A stretch of DNA of 64,000 nucleotides from Rhodococcus sp. ARC_M6 (GCF_022810305.1 NZ_JALGQH010000002.1:415213-479212); one strand, 5' to 3'. Counted from the first letter of the stretch, positions 19,938-30,976 are shown. Numbers and translations are program-made. The notes: a model not told the origin generated them from the letters alone.

Positions 19938-21101
19938 ATGTTCGCAGTCGCCGAAGTCGCCGAATACCCGTTGCACACCAACCGATCTGACACCGGTACG
20001 GATTCGGTTTTCTTGCTCTCACGTAGGCAAACGTCGGTACGAACGTCAGGCGTGGTCGAGGAATTCGACTCGGCTTTCGACGCCATCGAAGCCCTCAAAA
20101 CCGGGCGCATCGACTCGGTCGTGGGCGCCATTCCGTTCACCTCGACAACCCCCTGTGCACTCATCGCGCCGCTGAGTTTCACCCGAGTCAGAGGTGATCT
20201 ACATCACTCATACGGCGTTGATCTTCCACCTGCCCGGGTCACCGATCTCGAACCGAAACCCCGCGCGCACACCGACCGAGTTCGCGGCGCCATCACCCGA
20301 TTGCAAGCCGGAGAACTACACAAAGTGGTTCTCGCACGCTCGCTGACAATCGAGACGGAATCACCGATCTCACCCACCGCACTGGCAAGCCGATTAATCG
20401 AACTCGATCAATCGCACAACGGATTCTGCGTTGACCTCTCTCCGGCCGGCGGAAAATATCGCGGACGATCTTTGGTCGGTTCGACGCCCGAAGTCCTGAT
20501 CGAACGACGCGGAAATGTCGTAACGTGCCATCCGCTCGCCGGTTCGATTGCGCGCCACCCTGATCCACAGCAGGATGAGACGAATGCCCGCGAACTGGTG
20601 GCATCCGCAAAAGACTTGACCGAGCATGCTTTTGTGGTCGATTCGGTCAGCGCGATTCTCGAACCGCTGTGCAGGTCGTATTCTGCGCCGAAAGCTCCGG
20701 AACTGCTTCGCACACCACAACTCTGGCACCTCGGAACCAAAATCGAAGGAGTGCTGGCCGATCCGAATCTGACAGCGCTGGAACTCGCCCTGGCATTGCA
20801 CCCCACTCCGGCAATCTGCGGGACACCGACCGATGTCGCCCGCGACCACATCACCGCGACCGAAGCCGATCGCGGGTTCTATGCGGGCGCGATCGGCTGG
20901 TGCGACCGGACCGGTGACGGCGAGTGGATGGTGGCCATCCGATGTGCCGAGATCGCCGCTGACGGCATGTCCGCTCGTGCGTACGCGGGCGGAGGAATTG
21001 TGGCGTCGTCCGATCCCGAGGCCGAATTGCGTGAGACACGCACGAAATTCCGAACCGTACTCACCGCATTCGGAGTCACTGAAAGCGATCTCGACACGTA
21101 G
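19938..21101 (+). CDS. dhbC: isochorismate synthase
   Basis: 387 residues. It converts chorismate to isochorismate, the committed step to 2,3-DHB. Seen: the chorismate-binding enzyme fold with LHKVVLARSL (about residue 128-137, catalytic Lys), LVGSTPEVLIERRGNVVTCHPLAGSIAR (the motif ending in the region that shapes isochorismate chemistry), a HPTPAICGTPTDVAR active-site stretch, and GFYAGAIGW. The ATG at 19938 has GGAAAGG five bases upstream and is preferred over an in-frame GTG two codons earlier. Transcribed away from the ArCP-dhbA-E-B operon from a shared region with two iron boxes, and followed 131 bp later by the ornithine hydroxylase gene. Confidence 0.93.
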   Translation: MFAVAEVAEYPLHTNRSDTGTDSVFLLSRRQTSVRTSGVVEEFDSAFDAIEALKTGRIDSVVGAIPFTSTTPCALIAPLSFTRVRGDLHHSYGVDLPPARVTDLEPKPRAHTDRVRGAITRLQAGELHKVVLARSLTIETESPISPTALASRLIELDQSHNGFCVDLSPAGGKYRGRSLVGSTPEVLIERRGNVVTCHPLAGSIARHPDPQQDETNARELVASAKDLTEHAFVVDSVSAILEPLCRSYSAPKAPELLRTPQLWHLGTKIEGVLADPNLTALELALALHPTPAICGTPTDVARDHITATEADRGFYAGAIGWCDRTGDGEWMVAIRCAEIAADGMSARAYAGGGIVASSDPEAELRETRTKFRTVLTAFGVTESDLDT

Positions 21102-21232
21102 GCGACACAGAGTGGCCAAATTTTGATACTTTGAGTTCGATCGCCGTCTGACGCTCGTCACGCGCGAAATCTCATTTTCTTTGGTGGACAATACGGTTCA
21201 CTGACTTTTCCACGAAATATCAGGAGGAAATC

Positions 21233-22543
21233 ATGCATTTCCGTGACACTGTGAATCACCAGAACTCGACACCGCACGATGACGACGTCATCGATGTGAT
21301 CGGAGTCGGATTCGGACCGTCGAATCTGGGCCTCGCTATCGCCATTCGCGAGTACAACGAGATACGGGATCGCGAGGACCATATTTCAGCTCGGTTCGTC
21401 GAATCGAAGCCGGCATTCGGCTGGCATCCCGGAATGCTGATTCCTGACACAACCATGCAGGTTTCCTTCCTGAAGGACCTTGCCACACAACGCAACACCA
21501 CTAGTCGCTTCACGTTTCTCAACTTCTTGGCCGAGCACGAACGATTGAGTCACTTCGTGAACTACCAGACGTTCTTTCCCACGCGGATCGAATTTCACCA
21601 GTACCTGGAATGGGCGGCCGCCACCGTTGACGCAGCAGTCGACTACGGCACTCGGGTGGTCGAGATCAGAAGCACCGGTGACTATTTCGAGGTCACGACC
21701 AATGGCAAGGTGGAAGGGATGCTCCGGGCGCGCAACATCGTCATGGCCGGCGGGTTGACGGCCACACTGCCCGACGGCGTCTCCCCCAGCAACCGCCAGT
21801 TCCACAACCACAACCTCTTGTTCGAACTGGCGGAACTACCGCCCATCCTCAACAATTCCTTTGTTGTCGTCGGCGCGGGACAGAGCGCTGCCGAAGTGGC
21901 ACGGTATCTCCATTCGACGTACCCGCAGGCCGAGGTGCACGCCGTGTTCGGGAAGTACGGGTACAGCCCGTCCGACGACAGTCCCTACGCCAACCGCATA
22001 TTCGACCCCGTCGCTGTCGACGATTTCTACTCGTCATCACCGGATGTTCGGGAACAACTGCTCAGATATCATCGCGGAACCAACTATTCGGCGGTCGACT
22101 TGCCACTGATCGAAGAGCTGTACGCGCTGGAATACGCCGAGCGCGTACAAGGCCCGCGGCGCCTGTTCGTCCACGGAGCGTCGTCGATCTCCGAGATTCA
22201 CGAAGATGCCGCCGGAGTGGACGTCACCGTCGAGCACCGCCCTACCGGACTAACTGAGACTTTCCGCAATGACGCCGTCATCTATGCGACGGGCTTCAAG
22301 CCTATGGACCTGCCATCCATCCTCGGACCACTCTGCAACAGAACCGATTTCGACAAAAATGGTCCTTCGGTTACCCGCGACTATCGATTGATCACCAACC
22401 AGGAATGCGGCGGCTCGATATTTCTCCAAGGCGGTACTGAGCAATCACACGGGCTCACATCGTCATTGCTGTCCAACATCGCAATCCGATCGGGTGAGAT
22501 CCTTGCGGCTGTCACATCGCACCGAGCGGCAGTGACTGTCTGA
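21233..22543 (+). CDS. L-ornithine N5-monooxygenase (SidA/PvdA family)
   Basis: 436 residues. A flavin N-hydroxylating monooxygenase that makes N5-hydroxy-L-ornithine, the hydroxamate building block activated by HtbG A3. Seen: the FAD motif GVGFGPSNLGLAIA (about residues 24-37), FGWHPGMLIPDTTMQVSFLKDLATQRN (the substrate-binding signature of the family), an NADPH motif VVVGAGQSAAEVARYLH, and ATGFKPMDLP near the end. A strong ribosome site AGGAGGAAATC precedes the ATG. It has no convincing iron box of its own, so co-transcription with dhbC is likely. Confidence 0.93.
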   Translation: MHFRDTVNHQNSTPHDDDVIDVIGVGFGPSNLGLAIAIREYNEIRDREDHISARFVESKPAFGWHPGMLIPDTTMQVSFLKDLATQRNTTSRFTFLNFLAEHERLSHFVNYQTFFPTRIEFHQYLEWAAATVDAAVDYGTRVVEIRSTGDYFEVTTNGKVEGMLRARNIVMAGGLTATLPDGVSPSNRQFHNHNLLFELAELPPILNNSFVVVGAGQSAAEVARYLHSTYPQAEVHAVFGKYGYSPSDDSPYANRIFDPVAVDDFYSSSPDVREQLLRYHRGTNYSAVDLPLIEELYALEYAERVQGPRRLFVHGASSISEIHEDAAGVDVTVEHRPTGLTETFRNDAVIYATGFKPMDLPSILGPLCNRTDFDKNGPSVTRDYRLITNQECGGSIFLQGGTEQSHGLTSSLLSNIAIRSGEILAAVTSHRAAVTV

Positions 22544-22683
22544 CAAAACCGGTGTCCCGTCACCTTTGTCCGGCATTCTCCACCGAAGTCCCGATTGCAC
22601 AATTAGTCTGACACTGCATCTAGTCCGACACTGTTGCCTCTCACAGCGGCAGCAATCGACTTCCCCCAACGGAGGAACACGCA

Positions 22684-23652
22684 GTGACATCGAAACGACG
22701 AACAGTCCGCACCGTGACGACTGTCGCCGTTGCATCCGCAATGACGATCGCTCTGGGCGGTCTCACCACTGCGGCGCAAGCGGCCACCACGAGTTTCGAC
22801 GTCCTCTGCACCCCCACCGATCCGGGACTGGCCGAACTCTCCGGACTGGCTGTGTCGGATGCTCGAATGTACGCAATCGGCGACAGCGGTGCGGACGACC
22901 AAATAGCCGAACTCGACACGAACTGCCAGGTCACTCGATGGATGCCCGTCGGTACGCCTACCGTCGACGTCGAAGATCTAGATGCAACCGCCGACGGGTC
23001 CCTGTGGCTCGCCGACATCGGGGACAACAACAAGGTTCGCTCGTCAGTTTCACTGATCGGATTCGATCCCGACGGCGGAACAGCCACCGCTCACCCGCTT
23101 GCTTATCCCGACGGAGCCCACGACGCCGAGGCCCTGCTGATCCAGAACGACGGATTGCCGGTCATCGTGACCAAGGACTACTTGGGCGCGAGTTACGTAT
23201 ACACACCCGCCGACCGGACCAGCGTTCACAACCTCGGTACTTCGGTCCCCACACCGCTGAGCAAGGTGGGGCACCTTCAGTTCACCCCGACCCTCACACC
23301 GGGTGGGCCAGTCACCGGCGCAGGAACGATGGCCGTCACCGGCGGCGCGGTCAGCAAGGACGGAACAGTAGTCGCATTGCGGACCTACACGGATGTGTAT
23401 CTATATCTCGCACCGGACGGCGACGTCGTGAAAGCGTTGACCACCAGAGCAATCCGAGTTCCCCTTCCCAACGAACCGCAAGGTGAGGCAATCACGTTCA
23501 ACGACGACGGCGATCTGGTCAGCGGCTCCGAAACCCGCGGAGGACCGATGCCTCCACTGCGAATCCTGCGGGGAGCAACCGAGATCGCGGAATCCGGCAG
23601 CCCATCCGGATCGCTCGGTTCGCTGGGATCGACCGGTTCGACTGGCTCCTGA
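22684..23652 (+). CDS. secreted protein of unknown function, beta-propeller-like
   Basis: 322 residues. The GTG start is supported by GGAGGA seven bases upstream. An N-terminal basic run and hydrophobic stretch ending AAQA-ATT is a clear Sec signal peptide. The mature part has repeating short strand motifs such as ELSGLAVSDARMYAIGDSG, DVEDLDATADGSLWLADIGDNN and GAVSKDGTVVALRTYTDVYLY, which suggest a propeller like phytase/esterase-like secreted proteins. The last 15 residues are a low-complexity Ser-Gly-Leu/Thr tail. No catalytic residues can be assigned. Not obviously part of the siderophore locus. Confidence 0.7.
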   Translation: MTSKRRTVRTVTTVAVASAMTIALGGLTTAAQAATTSFDVLCTPTDPGLAELSGLAVSDARMYAIGDSGADDQIAELDTNCQVTRWMPVGTPTVDVEDLDATADGSLWLADIGDNNKVRSSVSLIGFDPDGGTATAHPLAYPDGAHDAEALLIQNDGLPVIVTKDYLGASYVYTPADRTSVHNLGTSVPTPLSKVGHLQFTPTLTPGGPVTGAGTMAVTGGAVSKDGTVVALRTYTDVYLYLAPDGDVVKALTTRAIRVPLPNEPQGEAITFNDDGDLVSGSETRGGPMPPLRILRGATEIAESGSPSGSLGSLGSTGSTGS

Positions 23653-23671
23653 CTGCCGCTATCATCGCGGA

Positions 23672-24325
23672 GTGAACACACGAATTCGGGCAATCATCGC
23701 TGTAGCTGCAGTAGTCGGCATGTCTGGTTGCGCGCAGCCGATCCAGGGTACGCCCGTTCCGGATCGGTTTGTACCGAGCCGCGAGAACCCCGATCAGTCG
23801 GAAACTATCGACGGTGTCACGTTTGTCGAATACCCGGCGGCGCTACATGTCGGCCCCAATGAGCGTGTGGCGTACACATATTCACCACCATTCGGTGGTC
23901 AGCACGACTCGGTGTGGGCAAAGTGCACGGGAATTGTGTACCCCCAAGCGATTCGAACCGAGAATGCTGTTCACTCACTCGAACACGGTGCCGTGTGGAT
24001 TACCTACAACCCGGACTTGGTGTCGGACCAGGACGTCGAGCGGCTCGCGCAACGCGTCAGCGGAGTCGGCTACACACTGATGTCCCCGTATCCGACGCTC
24101 GACGCCCCGATATCATTGCAGTCGTGGGGCCATCAGTTGAAGCTCGATAAATCAGACGATCCTCGGATCGACCACTTCATCTCGGCGTTGCGACTCAACC
24201 CCACGACGTACCCCGAGGTGGGAGCAACGTGCTCGGTGCCGCCTACAAGCTTCGACCCGGACAACCCGCCACCCTTCGACCCCACTACTCCGGATCCGGC
24301 TTCGCCCTACACGATTCCGGAGTAG
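23672..24325 (+). CDS. DUF3105 lipoprotein
   Basis: 217 residues from a GTG 19 bases after the previous stop; earlier in-frame starts would run through the preceding gene. The N-terminus ends in VVGMSGC, a lipobox with Cys near residue 20. The body carries the DUF3105 pattern: VAYTYSPPFGGQHDSVWAKC, AVHSLEHGAVWITYNPDL and SWGHQLKLDKSDDPRIDHFI, with conserved His residues that may bind metal. The tail is proline-rich. The function of DUF3105 proteins is not known to me. Confidence 0.85.
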   Translation: MNTRIRAIIAVAAVVGMSGCAQPIQGTPVPDRFVPSRENPDQSETIDGVTFVEYPAALHVGPNERVAYTYSPPFGGQHDSVWAKCTGIVYPQAIRTENAVHSLEHGAVWITYNPDLVSDQDVERLAQRVSGVGYTLMSPYPTLDAPISLQSWGHQLKLDKSDDPRIDHFISALRLNPTTYPEVGATCSVPPTSFDPDNPPPFDPTTPDPASPYTIPE

Positions 24326-24358
24326 CCTGCGAGGTTGATTACCGCGTTCGCGGCGGGC

Positions 24359-25671
<1,313 letters not shown>

Positions 25672-25753
25672 TCACCATCAGTGGGACGGGAGTTTCATCA
25701 CCGCGCAGTTTCGACAACTCAGCAATTTCGATACAACTGGCACACTGGAGTCG

Positions 25754-27787
25754 GTGAGCAGCCGCCCCGAAGTCCGTACCACCGGTAACCTACGTCCACT
25801 CGAGTTGGCGACCGGTGCCGTGATGGCGGGATTCACCGTCGCCCTGTCGGTCATCGCAACGGTAATCCCACTCGCTAGTGCGCTTCACTTTGTTGCCGCG
25901 GTGCCGATGGGAATCGTTGCCCAGAGATTCCGGCTTCGTGCTGTAGTTGCCTCCGGCATATCGGCGACGGTCGTGGCGTTTGTCGCAGCCGGTTCGGGAT
26001 CGGCGTCGGCAGTCGCACTGTGTGTCCTGATCGGCGGCATCATCGGCAACGTCAAACGCCGCGGACGCGGGTTCGCCTCCGCATTACTGGCGTCGTTTGT
26101 CGTCGGCCCACTTATTGCCTTGTTCTCGATAGTTCTGCTGCTGATTCTCTCGCCGTTGCGAAATCTGATCCTGAACTCGTTGGACTACACAGCACGGGGC
26201 GTCGCGGCAATCCTGAAGCGTTGGCCACCGTTCATCGGCGCGGCCGAGTGGATCGAAAACAGTGTCGGGTCGATCATCGACTACTGGTGGGTGTGGATTG
26301 CCGCGTCTGCCACGCTGGGCATCGTCTTCACCACTGTTGTGTCGTACTTCGTACTCGGCGCGGTTCTCGATCGTTTGGCGGCCATTCCGACCGAGGATCA
26401 ACTGGAAACAGCCCTCGATACTCGACCGATCAGCCCCTTGCCGCTCGCTCTCGAACACGTCGGTTTCACGTACCCCGGGGCTCACTCCGCATCCCTGACC
26501 GACATCAACTTCACGATCGACCGCGGCGAATTCATCGCCATCGTCGGCCACAACGGTTCCGGTAAATCCACCCTGACCCGGTTGCTTGCCGGACGAGCGC
26601 CGTCGACCGGCATTGTGGTGCGACCGGGAGCGGCGGGACTCGGGCGCACCGGTGGAACAGCCGTTGTCCTGCAACGGCCCGAGAGTCAGATCCTCGGCAC
26701 CCGGGTGGCTGACGACGTGGTGTGGGGCTTGCAACCCGACCATCTTCCCGACGTCGAGGCACTGCTGACCGAGGTCGGGTTAGGCGGGATGGCGATGCGT
26801 GAAACGTCGTCACTGTCGGGAGGCGAGATGCAGCGTCTGGCTGTTGCCGCCGCCCTCGCACGCAAACCTGCGTTGCTCATCGCCGACGAAGCTACCGCGA
26901 TGGTCGACCGCGCCGGCCGCGAAGAACTGGTGGAACTGCTGGCCACACTCCCGCGGCGCCATGACATGGCGGTCGTTCTGGTCACCCATCATCAGGCCGA
27001 TACGCGCCGAGCCGACCGCGTCATTCAGCTCCAAGGCGGACGTCAGATCGAGCATCAACCGAACTGGATGCTCGGCGCCGGACCGACATTGCCCTCGGCC
27101 CCTTGGCCACACAGCACCCGGCCGCTTCTCGAGATCAGCAATCTCTCGCACACCTACAACAATCGGACACCGTGGTCTCGGACTGCGCTGTCCGATGTAG
27201 ACCTCACTATCGGTGCCGGTGACGGCCTACTCGTCTTGGGCGGCAACGGTTCCGGCAAATCGACACTGGCATGGATCATGGCCGGGTTGACGGTTCCTAC
27301 TGCCGGCACCGCACTGTTCGACGGCAAACCCATTGCGAAGGAAGTCGGCTCGGTGGGACTGACCTTCCAACATTCGAGACTACAACTCCAACGCCGCACC
27401 GTCGCCGAAGACATCGAAGCCGCGGGCGGACCCGAAATCGGAACCACCCAGGTGTCCTGGGCTCTCGACGCCGTCGGCCTCGATCGAAACCTCGCGGGCC
27501 GCAGTATCGACCAACTCAGCGGCGGACAAATGCGTCGGCTGGTACTGGCCGGACTCCTTGTCCGCCAACCCCGATTGCTCATTCTCGACGAGCCCCTGGC
27601 CGGACTCGACCCGCCGGGCAGAGCGGCCATCATGAACGTCCTTTCCTGGATCCGGCGCAACGGCACGGCCATTGTCGTGATCTCACATGACGTCGACGGT
27701 ATGGACGCCGTGTGCAGCAGAACAATTCACCTTGCCGACGGCATTCTTGCCGAAAACCCCGCCAGCCTGGAAGAGGCACAGCGATGA
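25754..27787 (+). CDS. ECF-type transporter: membrane domain fused to two ABC ATPases
   Basis: 677 residues from a GTG with GGAG close upstream; longer in-frame starts would lie inside dapB on the other strand. Residues about 1-215 form a membrane domain (at least five hydrophobic stretches) in the place of a substrate-capture component. Two ATPase domains follow: the first with GHNGSGKST, LSGGEM and LLIADEATAMVD, the second with GGNGSGKST, LSGGQM and LLILDEPLAGLD. Order and length resemble the mycobacterial Rv2326c type. It overlaps the EcfT gene by 4 nt and should energise uptake of a vitamin or metal that the sequence does not reveal. The 136-bp leader shows no riboswitch that I can recognise. 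Confidence 0.85.
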   Translation: MSSRPEVRTTGNLRPLELATGAVMAGFTVALSVIATVIPLASALHFVAAVPMGIVAQRFRLRAVVASGISATVVAFVAAGSGSASAVALCVLIGGIIGNVKRRGRGFASALLASFVVGPLIALFSIVLLLILSPLRNLILNSLDYTARGVAAILKRWPPFIGAAEWIENSVGSIIDYWWVWIAASATLGIVFTTVVSYFVLGAVLDRLAAIPTEDQLETALDTRPISPLPLALEHVGFTYPGAHSASLTDINFTIDRGEFIAIVGHNGSGKSTLTRLLAGRAPSTGIVVRPGAAGLGRTGGTAVVLQRPESQILGTRVADDVVWGLQPDHLPDVEALLTEVGLGGMAMRETSSLSGGEMQRLAVAAALARKPALLIADEATAMVDRAGREELVELLATLPRRHDMAVVLVTHHQADTRRADRVIQLQGGRQIEHQPNWMLGAGPTLPSAPWPHSTRPLLEISNLSHTYNNRTPWSRTALSDVDLTIGAGDGLLVLGGNGSGKSTLAWIMAGLTVPTAGTALFDGKPIAKEVGSVGLTFQHSRLQLQRRTVAEDIEAAGGPEIGTTQVSWALDAVGLDRNLAGRSIDQLSGGQMRRLVLAGLLVRQPRLLILDEPLAGLDPPGRAAIMNVLSWIRRNGTAIVVISHDVDGMDAVCSRTIHLADGILAENPASLEEAQR

Positions 27788-28521
27788 CCACTCTCCTGCG
27801 TGAAGTACCCACCACGTCGCCGATTCACCGGTTGTGGGCGGGAACGAAGATCATCGCCGTTGTTCTCATCAGCCTCGTCTTGGTGATCGCACCGTCGTGG
27901 CCGTCCATTGCAGTGATCGTCGGACTGCTTCTCGTCACCGCGATCATCGGCCGAGTTCCCGTGACCGCATTCCCGCGGCCACCGTGGTGGTTTTGGTTGC
28001 TGTTGCTGGGCGGCGCGCTGGTCAACCTTCCGATCGGACTCGACGCCGTCTATCTGTATCTCCGAGCCATCACTTTCGGCATCGTATTACTTTGCGCCTC
28101 ACTGATGTTGGCGTTGACTACGTCCATGAGCGATGTCGCGCCCGCACTCGCAACGCTCGGCCGACCACTGCGATTCCTGCGAATCCCCGTGGACGAGTGG
28201 GCAATCGCGGCAGCCCTCTGCATCCGATCACTCCCCCTCCTGATCGAGGAGATGCTCACACTCGCTGCTGCGCGGCGCCTTCGACCGAAGGGTGTGGTGC
28301 ACAGTGCTTCCGACAACACGATCATCGACCTGATCACCACCACGATGTCGGTGGCAATCCGCCGGTCCGCTGAAATGGGTGAGGCAATCTCTGCCCGCGG
28401 CGGTACCGGTTTGATTGCCGCGTATCCCAAACGACCGCGGCGTGCTGACCTGATTGCGATACTTATCGTCACCGTATCGTGCGTCGGTGCAATCGTGTTG
28501 ACGGTGATTCTGGGCGGATAG
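27784..28521 (+). CDS. EcfT/CbiQ-type energy-coupling transmembrane protein
   Basis: 245 residues from an ATG that overlaps the upstream stop by 4 nt (ATGA). Four to five membrane segments lie in the N-terminal and last parts; between them is the cytoplasmic coupling region with the two short Ala-Arg motifs typical of EcfT, AAARRLRPKG (about residues 168-177) and the later SAEMGEAISARG. It couples the two ATPases of the preceding gene to the membrane domain. Together they form one transporter, the counterpart of the mycobacterial Rv2325c/Rv2326c pair. Confidence 0.88.
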   Translation: MTTLLREVPTTSPIHRLWAGTKIIAVVLISLVLVIAPSWPSIAVIVGLLLVTAIIGRVPVTAFPRPPWWFWLLLLGGALVNLPIGLDAVYLYLRAITFGIVLLCASLMLALTTSMSDVAPALATLGRPLRFLRIPVDEWAIAAALCIRSLPLLIEEMLTLAAARRLRPKGVVHSASDNTIIDLITTTMSVAIRRSAEMGEAISARGGTGLIAAYPKRPRRADLIAILIVTVSCVGAIVLTVILGG

Positions 28522-28596
28522 CTCAACCATGTTTTCGGTCTCGATGAACGGAATTCAGACCTGACTCGGTGACCCGTGGTCTCTACAGTCTCGAGA

Positions 28597-30915
28597 ATGG
28601 CAGCACTATCGAATAGTCCCGAGTTCGCCGGGATCATCACCGAATCAATCGCAAGCTCCCAACCGTCGTGGCCTCAGAATCCGACGCCCCCGGCCGGCGC
28701 ACCGAACGTCATCGTGATGCTCGTCGACGACATGGGCTACTCGGACATCGGAGCGTTCGGATCGGAAATTCCGACCCCTCACCTGGACGCAGTTGCCGGT
28801 GAAGGCGTCCGCATGACCGACTTTCACGTGACACCGACGTGCTCCCCGACACGGGCCTCCCTGCTGACCGGATGCAACTCGCACGCCGTCGGTATGGGCG
28901 CCGTCGCCAACGTCGACGACGGTTTCCCCGGTTACGCTGCCGAACTCCCGGCCAATCAGCCCACCATCGCGGAGATGCTTCGCGACAACGGCTACTCCAC
29001 AATGGCAATCGGAAAATGGCACTTGTGCCGGGAATCCGACATGCATTCCGCGGGCAACCGCCATTCGTGGCCGCTGCAGCGGGGCTTCGACCAGTACTAC
29101 GGATTCCTGGAAGCACAGTCCAATCTTCACTTCCCACATCAGCTGTACGAGGGCAACAACCCGGTCCACGTCGACCAGTACCCGGAGGGCTACTACCTCA
29201 CCGACGATCTGACGGACCGCGCCCTTCAGATGATTGCCGATACGCAGGCGGCGGATCCGTCGAAGCCGTTCATGATGTACTTCGCGCACGCTGCGGTTCA
29301 CACACCGATGCACGTGAAACCTGCAGACATGGACCGCTTCCGGGGGAAGTACGCCCAGGGTTGGGATGCGATCCGCGAAGCCCGCCTGGAACGTCAGAAA
29401 GCCCTGGGGGTTGTTCCTCCCGGAACCGATCTCTCGCCCCGAAGCGAAGAGGCCGGTTACGACGTCCCCGCCTGGGACGAACTCTCCGACGACGGAAAAG
29501 CTCTCGCCGCGCGCCACATGGAAGGCTTCGCAGCGATGGTCGGCACTATCGACGAGAGCGTCGGAAAGCTCCGTGACGTTCTGGATCGACTCGGCAAACT
29601 CGAGAACACGATCTTCGTCTTCCTGAGTGATAACGGCGCCTCCGGCGGCGGCGGCCACGACGTCGGCGCCTTCAATCACCTCGCCAATCTCGATCGCTCG
29701 CGCGTCGTGAGCAATGCTGATCGAATCGCGGAGCAGTTGCCTCGGATCGACGAGATCGGCGGCCCCACAAGCTGGCCGCAATATGCAACTGGCTGGGCGA
29801 CCGTGTCCAACACCCCGTTCCGCCGCCACAAGTTCAGCACCTATCGCGGTGGACACCAAGTGTCCTTCCTGATGTCCTGGCCTGCCGGACTGCCGGACTC
29901 TGCCGGGGCGATCAGACACCAATACGCCCACGTCACGGACCTCGCGCCGACGCTGATGGACCTCATCGGCCTGCCGGTGTCCACCGAGCGCCACGGTCTT
30001 GCCGCTCGTCCCCTCGACGGCACAAGCATGGCGGAGCTGCTGCGCCGCGGCGACGCCGTCAGCAATCACACCGAGCAGTACTACGAGTGCCTGGGCGAAC
30101 GCGCCTACTACGCCGGCGATTGGGAAGCTGTCGCGCAACGCACTCCGATGACCCCGTTCGATCAGGATCGCTGGGAACTGTTCGAGACTGCCGAGGACTT
30201 CAATCAGCTCAACAATCTCGCCGCCGAGAACCCGGAGCGGGTCGAAGAACTGATCGCTGCGTGGCGCGATGCTGCGGAACGCAATCAGGTGTTTCCGATG
30301 GCGAATGGCAGTCCTTTGCATTGGTTCCAGCGGGATCCGCTCGATGAGCGCTTCGCAACGGATGTGGTCTTGCTCCCCGAAACCCCGACGCTCGAGCGAT
30401 TCCGCGCGAGCCAGCTGATCGACGGACGATCATTTGAATTCGAGGTAGAGCTCACCGATTTCACCACGGCCGACGAAGGCGTACTGCTGGCCCATGGAGG
30501 CCAGGAGAGCGGCTACATGCTCTACATCGAGGCCGGGCAACTGCATCTCGTTCAGAATGCGTGGGGACGGATGATCGCGGCCGAACCGGTGCCGCTGCGC
30601 GACGGAACTCAGCGAATCCGCGTGACTGTCGATGCCCCGGGCAAAGCACGTTGGCTGGCAAGCATTTTCGTCGACGGCGAGTGCGTGCGAACCGACATCC
30701 AGTTCGTCCAATTGTCTTGGCTGGTTCCCTTCAGCGGTCTCTATGTGGGAGCAATGCGCCGCTCGCCGATTTCGTGGGATCTGCATCTGCGCCGCGGCGT
30801 GTTCGCGTACTCGGGCCGGTTCAGCCGAATTACCTTCCGGCCGGGCAACTTTGCACCCGATGCCATGGCAACGATGCTCGACCACTTCCGGAAAATGGGC
30901 GCTGCCACGCAGTAG
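28597..30915 (+). CDS. arylsulfatase
   Basis: 772 residues from ATG 28597, seven codons after an alternative GTG. Type I sulfatase: the formylglycine signature CSPTRASLLTG is present, with the modified Cys at residue 82, and metal-binding Asp44-Asp45 in VMLVDDMGYSD. Later segments include MAIGKWHL (active-site Lys), FFAHAAVHTP-like MYFAHAAVHTP, and FVFLSDNGA with the Asp-Asn metal pair. The length and C-terminal beta region fit the large AtsA/AtsD-like actinobacterial arylsulfatases. No signal peptide is seen, so it is probably cytoplasmic. No anaerobic-type Ser in place of Cys, so the usual formylglycine-generating enzyme would mature it. Substrate unknown. Confidence 0.93.
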   Translation: MAALSNSPEFAGIITESIASSQPSWPQNPTPPAGAPNVIVMLVDDMGYSDIGAFGSEIPTPHLDAVAGEGVRMTDFHVTPTCSPTRASLLTGCNSHAVGMGAVANVDDGFPGYAAELPANQPTIAEMLRDNGYSTMAIGKWHLCRESDMHSAGNRHSWPLQRGFDQYYGFLEAQSNLHFPHQLYEGNNPVHVDQYPEGYYLTDDLTDRALQMIADTQAADPSKPFMMYFAHAAVHTPMHVKPADMDRFRGKYAQGWDAIREARLERQKALGVVPPGTDLSPRSEEAGYDVPAWDELSDDGKALAARHMEGFAAMVGTIDESVGKLRDVLDRLGKLENTIFVFLSDNGASGGGGHDVGAFNHLANLDRSRVVSNADRIAEQLPRIDEIGGPTSWPQYATGWATVSNTPFRRHKFSTYRGGHQVSFLMSWPAGLPDSAGAIRHQYAHVTDLAPTLMDLIGLPVSTERHGLAARPLDGTSMAELLRRGDAVSNHTEQYYECLGERAYYAGDWEAVAQRTPMTPFDQDRWELFETAEDFNQLNNLAAENPERVEELIAAWRDAAERNQVFPMANGSPLHWFQRDPLDERFATDVVLLPETPTLERFRASQLIDGRSFEFEVELTDFTTADEGVLLAHGGQESGYMLYIEAGQLHLVQNAWGRMIAAEPVPLRDGTQRIRVTVDAPGKARWLASIFVDGECVRTDIQFVQLSWLVPFSGLYVGAMRRSPISWDLHLRRGVFAYSGRFSRITFRPGNFAPDAMATMLDHFRKMGAATQ

Positions 30916-30947
30916 CGGCGGCACTCAATTCTGCGCGGAAAACCAGT

Positions 30948-30976
30948 AACGGCGGGGTCTTCACGACCCCGCCGTT
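30948..30976. terminator. bidirectional rho-independent-type hairpin
   Basis: AACGGCGGGGTC and GACCCCGCCGTT form a perfect 12-bp stem around the 5-base loop TTCAC. It lies between the convergent arylsulfatase and binding-lipoprotein genes and can serve both. There is no long T tract, as is usual in this genus. Confidence 0.8.

Noticed and set aside
22541..22569. Possible terminator after the ornithine hydroxylase (GACAAA...TTTGTC with GGTG/CACC inside)
   Set aside because: The stem needs a three-base bulge and has few GC pairs, so it is too weak to call.
28645..30321. 558-residue minus-strand frame opposite the arylsulfatase
   Set aside because: Antisense shadow; the plus-strand sulfatase has all catalytic motifs and a sensible terminator.
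28597..30915. Arylsulfatase as a modifier of sulfonated heterobactin variants
   Set aside because: It is 6 kb from the siderophore genes, with unrelated genes between, and shows no iron box. No evidence links it to the siderophore.
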